A DNA stretch of 10,153 nucleotides from Acidobacteriaceae bacterium (GTDB taxonomy: Bacteria; Acidobacteriota; Terriglobia; Terriglobales; Acidobacteriaceae), in contig JAUTWY010000174.1 in the NCBI GenBank assembly GCA_030838305.1, positions 1 through 10,153 of the forward strand, written 5' to 3'. A program made the translations under genes and the position numbers. A model generated the notes under the pieces. That model saw only the letters and a program-made list of their open reading frames with translations. It made no database searches and was not told the DNA's origin. Position 1 is the stretch's first letter. Each line of letters begins with the position of its first letter. Below, piece by piece: positions 8,165 to 10,153 of this stretch.

Positions 8165-8668
8165 TCAAAATCCCATCTTGTCATCCGCCGACGGCCCGTA
8201 AGTCGCGGGCACCGGCCTGTCGTTCAGTCTTAGATAAACGCCGAGTTGGGCCCGGTGATGCACCAGGTGATTGAGAAACATTTGCCGGTACGCGAGAAAC
8301 CGCTGTCCTTCGAAAATGGACTTACCCTGAAAACTCAGCTTCCAGTTTTCTTTCCAGGCTTCATCCGGAGTGGCTTGCAGGGCAGCGCAAACCTTGGCTG
8401 CACCCTCATCGAACGCCTGCAGCAGTTGGGCGGAAGACTCGAACGGCAGCGATTTGACGCTGCCTTTGGAGAAGTCAAGCTCGGGCGTAGTCAAAATAAT
8501 TAGCCCAAATCCGGCAAGCTGTGCCACGTGGGGAGCCAGCTTGCCCAGCGGCATCGACTTGGCATGAGGCGCAAAATCCATCTTGTCGGCGGGAACACGC
8601 TCCAGAGTCGTGCGCGTCTTTTTCATTTCTTCATCCAGTTCAGGCAACAGCAGTTCGCTAAAAGGCAT
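8165..8668 (-). CDS. DinB-fold putative metal-dependent protein
   Basis: A 167-residue soluble protein with the pattern of the DinB/YfiT superfamily, four-helix bundles that bind a divalent metal through three His. The candidate ligands are H47 (LAPHVAQLAGF), H134 and H138 (NHLVHHRAQLGVYLR), the last being the family's characteristic C-terminal motif. It ends with RLNDRPVPATYGPSADD, also typical (a short loop with Pro-x-x-Tyr-Gly-Pro). Many members are thiol-linked transferases or hydrolases acting with low-molecular-weight thiols, or are of unknown role, so substrate is not assigned. The ATG is supported by GGAG six bases upstream. It runs opposite to the broken toxin and its 3' end meets the truncation point. 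There is no signal peptide. Confidence 0.88.
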   Translation of the reverse strand: MPFSELLLPELDEEMKKTRTTLERVPADKMDFAPHAKSMPLGKLAPHVAQLAGFGLIILTTPELDFSKGSVKSLPFESSAQLLQAFDEGAAKVCAALQATPDEAWKENWKLSFQGKSIFEGQRFLAYRQMFLNHLVHHRAQLGVYLRLNDRPVPATYGPSADDKMGF

Positions 8669-8694
8669 GATTGTCTCCTATCTCCGCTTGATCG

Positions 8695-8700
8695 AATATA
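8695..8700 (-). promoter_or_regulatory. Candidate -10 box of the DinB-fold gene
   Basis: On the minus strand TATATT lies 26 bp before the ATG, which would place the transcript start about 20 nt upstream and leave room for the GGAG ribosome-binding site. No good -35 box is seen. Confidence 0.35.
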
Positions 8701-8795
8701 ACCGGATCGATTTGAGCCAGGCCGCTGACCTGGACGAATCACGACGATACCATGGTGGCCATGATGATCTCCAACTTATCCCGTCAAGCACACAC

Positions 8796-8835
8796 CAGTT
8801 CTCGCTCCCTAGGTTTCAGCTCGTGCTGAGAACTG
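8796..8835. repeat. Interrupted inverted repeat
   Basis: CAGTTCTC (8796-8803) and GAGAACTG (8828-8835) are perfect reverse complements separated by 24 bp. The right arm runs into the heptad repeat beginning at 8831. There is a short TTTT at 8849-8852, but not directly after the stem, so it is not a convincing terminator. Confidence 0.55.
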
Positions 8836-8851
8836 TGAATTGTGAACTGTT
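8831..8851 (+). repeat. Three-unit heptad repeat
   Basis: AACTGTG, AATTGTG and AACTGTT stand head to tail, the second and third each differing from the first at one position. Three 7-bp units are too few to prove a repeat family, but a second heptad run exists at 9131-9148 with a different unit. Confidence 0.55.
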
Positions 8852-8902
8852 TTCATCCTGTGATATCTAACCTTGCCTTCCACAGCCACAATCGACGATC
8901 AT

Positions 8903-8935
8903 GATCACGTGCGGCGAACGCAGCCGCGCTAGACT
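8903..8935 (+). promoter_or_regulatory. Candidate gpmI promoter with GATCACGTGC element
   Basis: GATCACGTGC (8903-8912) lies 27 bp before TAGACT (8930-8935), mirroring the eno upstream region where the same 10-mer lies 26 bp before TATAAT. The -10 box is part of GCTAGACTAA, also found before the GH57 gene. The gpmI ATG is ~210 bp further on, so the leader would be long. Motif-based only. Confidence 0.42.
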
Positions 8936-9130
8936 AAGCCCATGGTTCCCAATATTTTTCCCGCAAGTTGCTGATTCAAAGAGATTGTTTCGCCTTTTCT
9001 CGGTAACATGATGATTCCAACACCCCAACCCAGGGAGGGGTATCACGCCTTTTACGAAAGAGTAAATAGCCGCATGTTCCAAACCGGGACCGGAAGTTCT
9101 GTGGTCGAAGCCGAACCCGTCCGCTTTTCA

Positions 9131-9148
9131 AGCTAGGAGCTAGAAGCT
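9131..9148 (+). repeat. Heptad repeat overlapping the gpmI ribosome-binding site
   Basis: AGCTAGG, AGCTAGA and a partial AGCT repeat with a period of 7. They contain two purine-rich Shine-Dalgarno-like runs: AGGAG (9135-9139, 15 bp from the ATG) and AGAAG (9142-9146, 8 bp from the ATG). The second has the better spacing for gpmI translation. Confidence 0.5.
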
Positions 9149-9154
9149 GCCTTT

Positions 9155-10153
9155 ATGCCTCGTCCTAAACCACTCATCCTCGTCATTCTCGACGGTTGGG
9201 GGTACCGCGCCGAAACCAAAGCCAACGCCATCGCGCTCGCGCACAAGCCCACCTACGACCGCCTGCTGCGCGAATATCCCAACACGCTGATTCACACCAG
9301 CGGACCTTTTGTTGGACTGCCCAAGGGACAGATGGGCAACAGCGAGGTTGGACACCTCAACATGGGCGCCGGGCGCATCGTTCACATGGACATCACACGC
9401 ATCGACCTGATGATCCAGAACGGCGAGTTCTTTCGGCATCCCGTGCTGTTGGCCGCGATGAAGCACGCACGCGTGGGCGAACGGAGATTGCATCTTTTCG
9501 GTCTGGTCTCCGATGGCGGCGTGCACTCGCAGCAGGCTCATCTCTATGCGCTACTGAAGATGGCGAAGCAGAGCGGCGTGGACCGCGTCTTCGTCCACGC
9601 CTTTATGGACGGACGCGACACGCTTCCCACGAACGGTGCCGTCTATCTCGAACAGTTGCAGCAGAAGATGCGCGAATACAACTCCGGCCAGATTGCCACG
9701 GTAAATGGCCGCTACTATGCCATGGACCGGGACCGCCGCTGGGAGCGCATCGCCAAGGCTTACAACGCCATGGTCCTCGGAGACGCCGAAGGCGGCAATT
9801 GTGCTGACCCAGTGCAGGGAATGAAGGATTCCTACAACCGCGGTGTGACTGATGAGTTCGTGATCCCATTTGTGTGCACAGACAAAAACGGTCAGCCGCT
9901 CGCAACCATTCGCGACGACGACGCCTGCATCTGCTTCAACTTCCGCGCCGATCGGGTCCGCCAGATCACGCGCGCCCTAGCGCGTAACAGTAGGTTGAAC
10001 CAGAAAGGCGGAAGCGATCTTCCTGGCGCGGCCGATCTCGACACCACAATCCCCTGCGACCGTGTTCCCAAAAATCTGCACTACGTTTGCATGACTCAGT
10101 ACGACAAAAATTTCAGCCTCCCGGTGGTGATTCCGCCGGAATCGATGGCAAAT
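9155..10153 (+). CDS. gpmI: 2,3-bisphosphoglycerate-independent phosphoglycerate mutase, 5' part
   Basis: Cytoplasmic glycolytic enzyme that interconverts 3- and 2-phosphoglycerate through a phosphoserine intermediate with two Mn ions (EC 5.4.2.12), feeding enolase. The window contains 333 residues of an expected ~510-540; the frame is open to the last base. Visible landmarks: LVILDGWG with metal ligand D13, QMGNSEVGHLNMGAGR with nucleophile S63, SDGGVHS, HAFMDGRDTLP, NGRYYAMDRDRRWER and FNFRADRVRQIT, all in family order. The C-terminal metal-binding part of the phosphatase-like domain is beyond the window. The ATG at 9155 opens directly into the usual N-terminus (PKPLILVILDGWG). The ribosome-binding site lies in a heptad repeat. 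Nothing suggests a frameshift in the part seen. It is on the same strand as eno but separated by the DUF2059 gene, the TA remnant and the opposite DinB gene, so it needs its own promoter. Confidence 0.97.
   Translation, partial: MPRPKPLILVILDGWGYRAETKANAIALAHKPTYDRLLREYPNTLIHTSGPFVGLPKGQMGNSEVGHLNMGAGRIVHMDITRIDLMIQNGEFFRHPVLLAAMKHARVGERRLHLFGLVSDGGVHSQQAHLYALLKMAKQSGVDRVFVHAFMDGRDTLPTNGAVYLEQLQQKMREYNSGQIATVNGRYYAMDRDRRWERIAKAYNAMVLGDAEGGNCADPVQGMKDSYNRGVTDEFVIPFVCTDKNGQPLATIRDDDACICFNFRADRVRQITRALARNSRLNQKGGSDLPGAADLDTTIPCDRVPKNLHYVCMTQYDKNFSLPVVIPPESMAN

Larger units (their letters stand above)
8669..9154. other. 486-bp gene-free stretch before gpmI
   Basis: No protein-coding frame with a credible start and family pattern is seen on either strand. 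The region holds the DinB promoter, an interrupted inverted repeat (8796-8835), a heptad repeat (8831-8851), a candidate gpmI promoter (8903-8935) with a 10-codon mini-ORF right after it (8942-8974), a weak C/G hairpin (ACCCC 9022-9026 with GGGGT 9037-9041) and a second heptad repeat over the gpmI ribosome-binding site. Confidence 0.6.

Noticed and set aside
9022..9041. ACCCC/GGGGT hairpin in the gpmI leader as a riboswitch or terminator
   Set aside because: Only five pairs, no T tract directly after it, and no known riboswitch core recognised.
8867..9082. Minus-strand frame of 71 codons in the gap before gpmI
   Set aside because: It begins with TTG, lacks a ribosome-binding site, has no recognisable pattern and covers the candidate gpmI promoter.

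Overview
The window looks like chromosomal DNA from a moderately GC-rich, Gram-negative-type bacterium, most likely an acidobacterium (Acidobacteriota, Koribacter-like). That placement is inference. It rests on gene content and style: a short GlgB beside a COG1449-type GH57 enzyme, small exported DUF proteins with Ala-rich signal peptides, DinB-fold proteins, a Phd/PIN toxin-antitoxin remnant and short heptad repeats. There are no rRNA, tRNA, CRISPR or insertion-sequence signatures. The window is mostly housekeeping carbon metabolism with a small accessory patch.

Left part (1-4910): a glycogen/alpha-glucan block. glgB (branching enzyme, minus strand) and a GH57 amylase/glucanotransferase-type gene (plus strand) diverge from a 94-bp spacer. 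Both have -10-like boxes so close to their start codons that near-leaderless transcripts are possible. Downstream of glgB on the same strand lies a small exported DUF1579-like protein. The GH57 C-terminal domain carries a low-complexity linker encoded by two strong DNA palindromes.

Middle part (4911-7801): a minus-strand exported protein with three PAGT motifs and a glycine-zipper segment ends at a clear intrinsic terminator. Across a 355-bp spacer lies eno (enolase, all catalytic residues present), with a perfect TATAAT box and a leader of about 150 nt. eno is followed after 25 bp by an exported DUF2059 protein, probably co-transcribed.

Right part (7802-10153): a decayed toxin-antitoxin module (frameshifted Phd-like antitoxin plus the first ~25 residues of a PIN toxin) abuts a convergent DinB-fold gene. 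A 486-bp gene-free stretch with short repeats and a candidate promoter follows, then gpmI (phosphoglycerate mutase, cut by the window end). GpmI and enolase catalyse consecutive steps (3-PG to 2-PG to PEP). Their upstream regions share the 10-mer GATCACGTGC, placed 26-27 nt before a -10-like box, which may mean common control.

No clearly new multi-gene system is present. The most interesting signals are the shared eno/gpmI promoter motif, the GCTAGACTAA near-leaderless promoter type, heptad repeats (one overlapping the gpmI ribosome-binding site), the palindromic insertion in GH57, and the broken TA locus.
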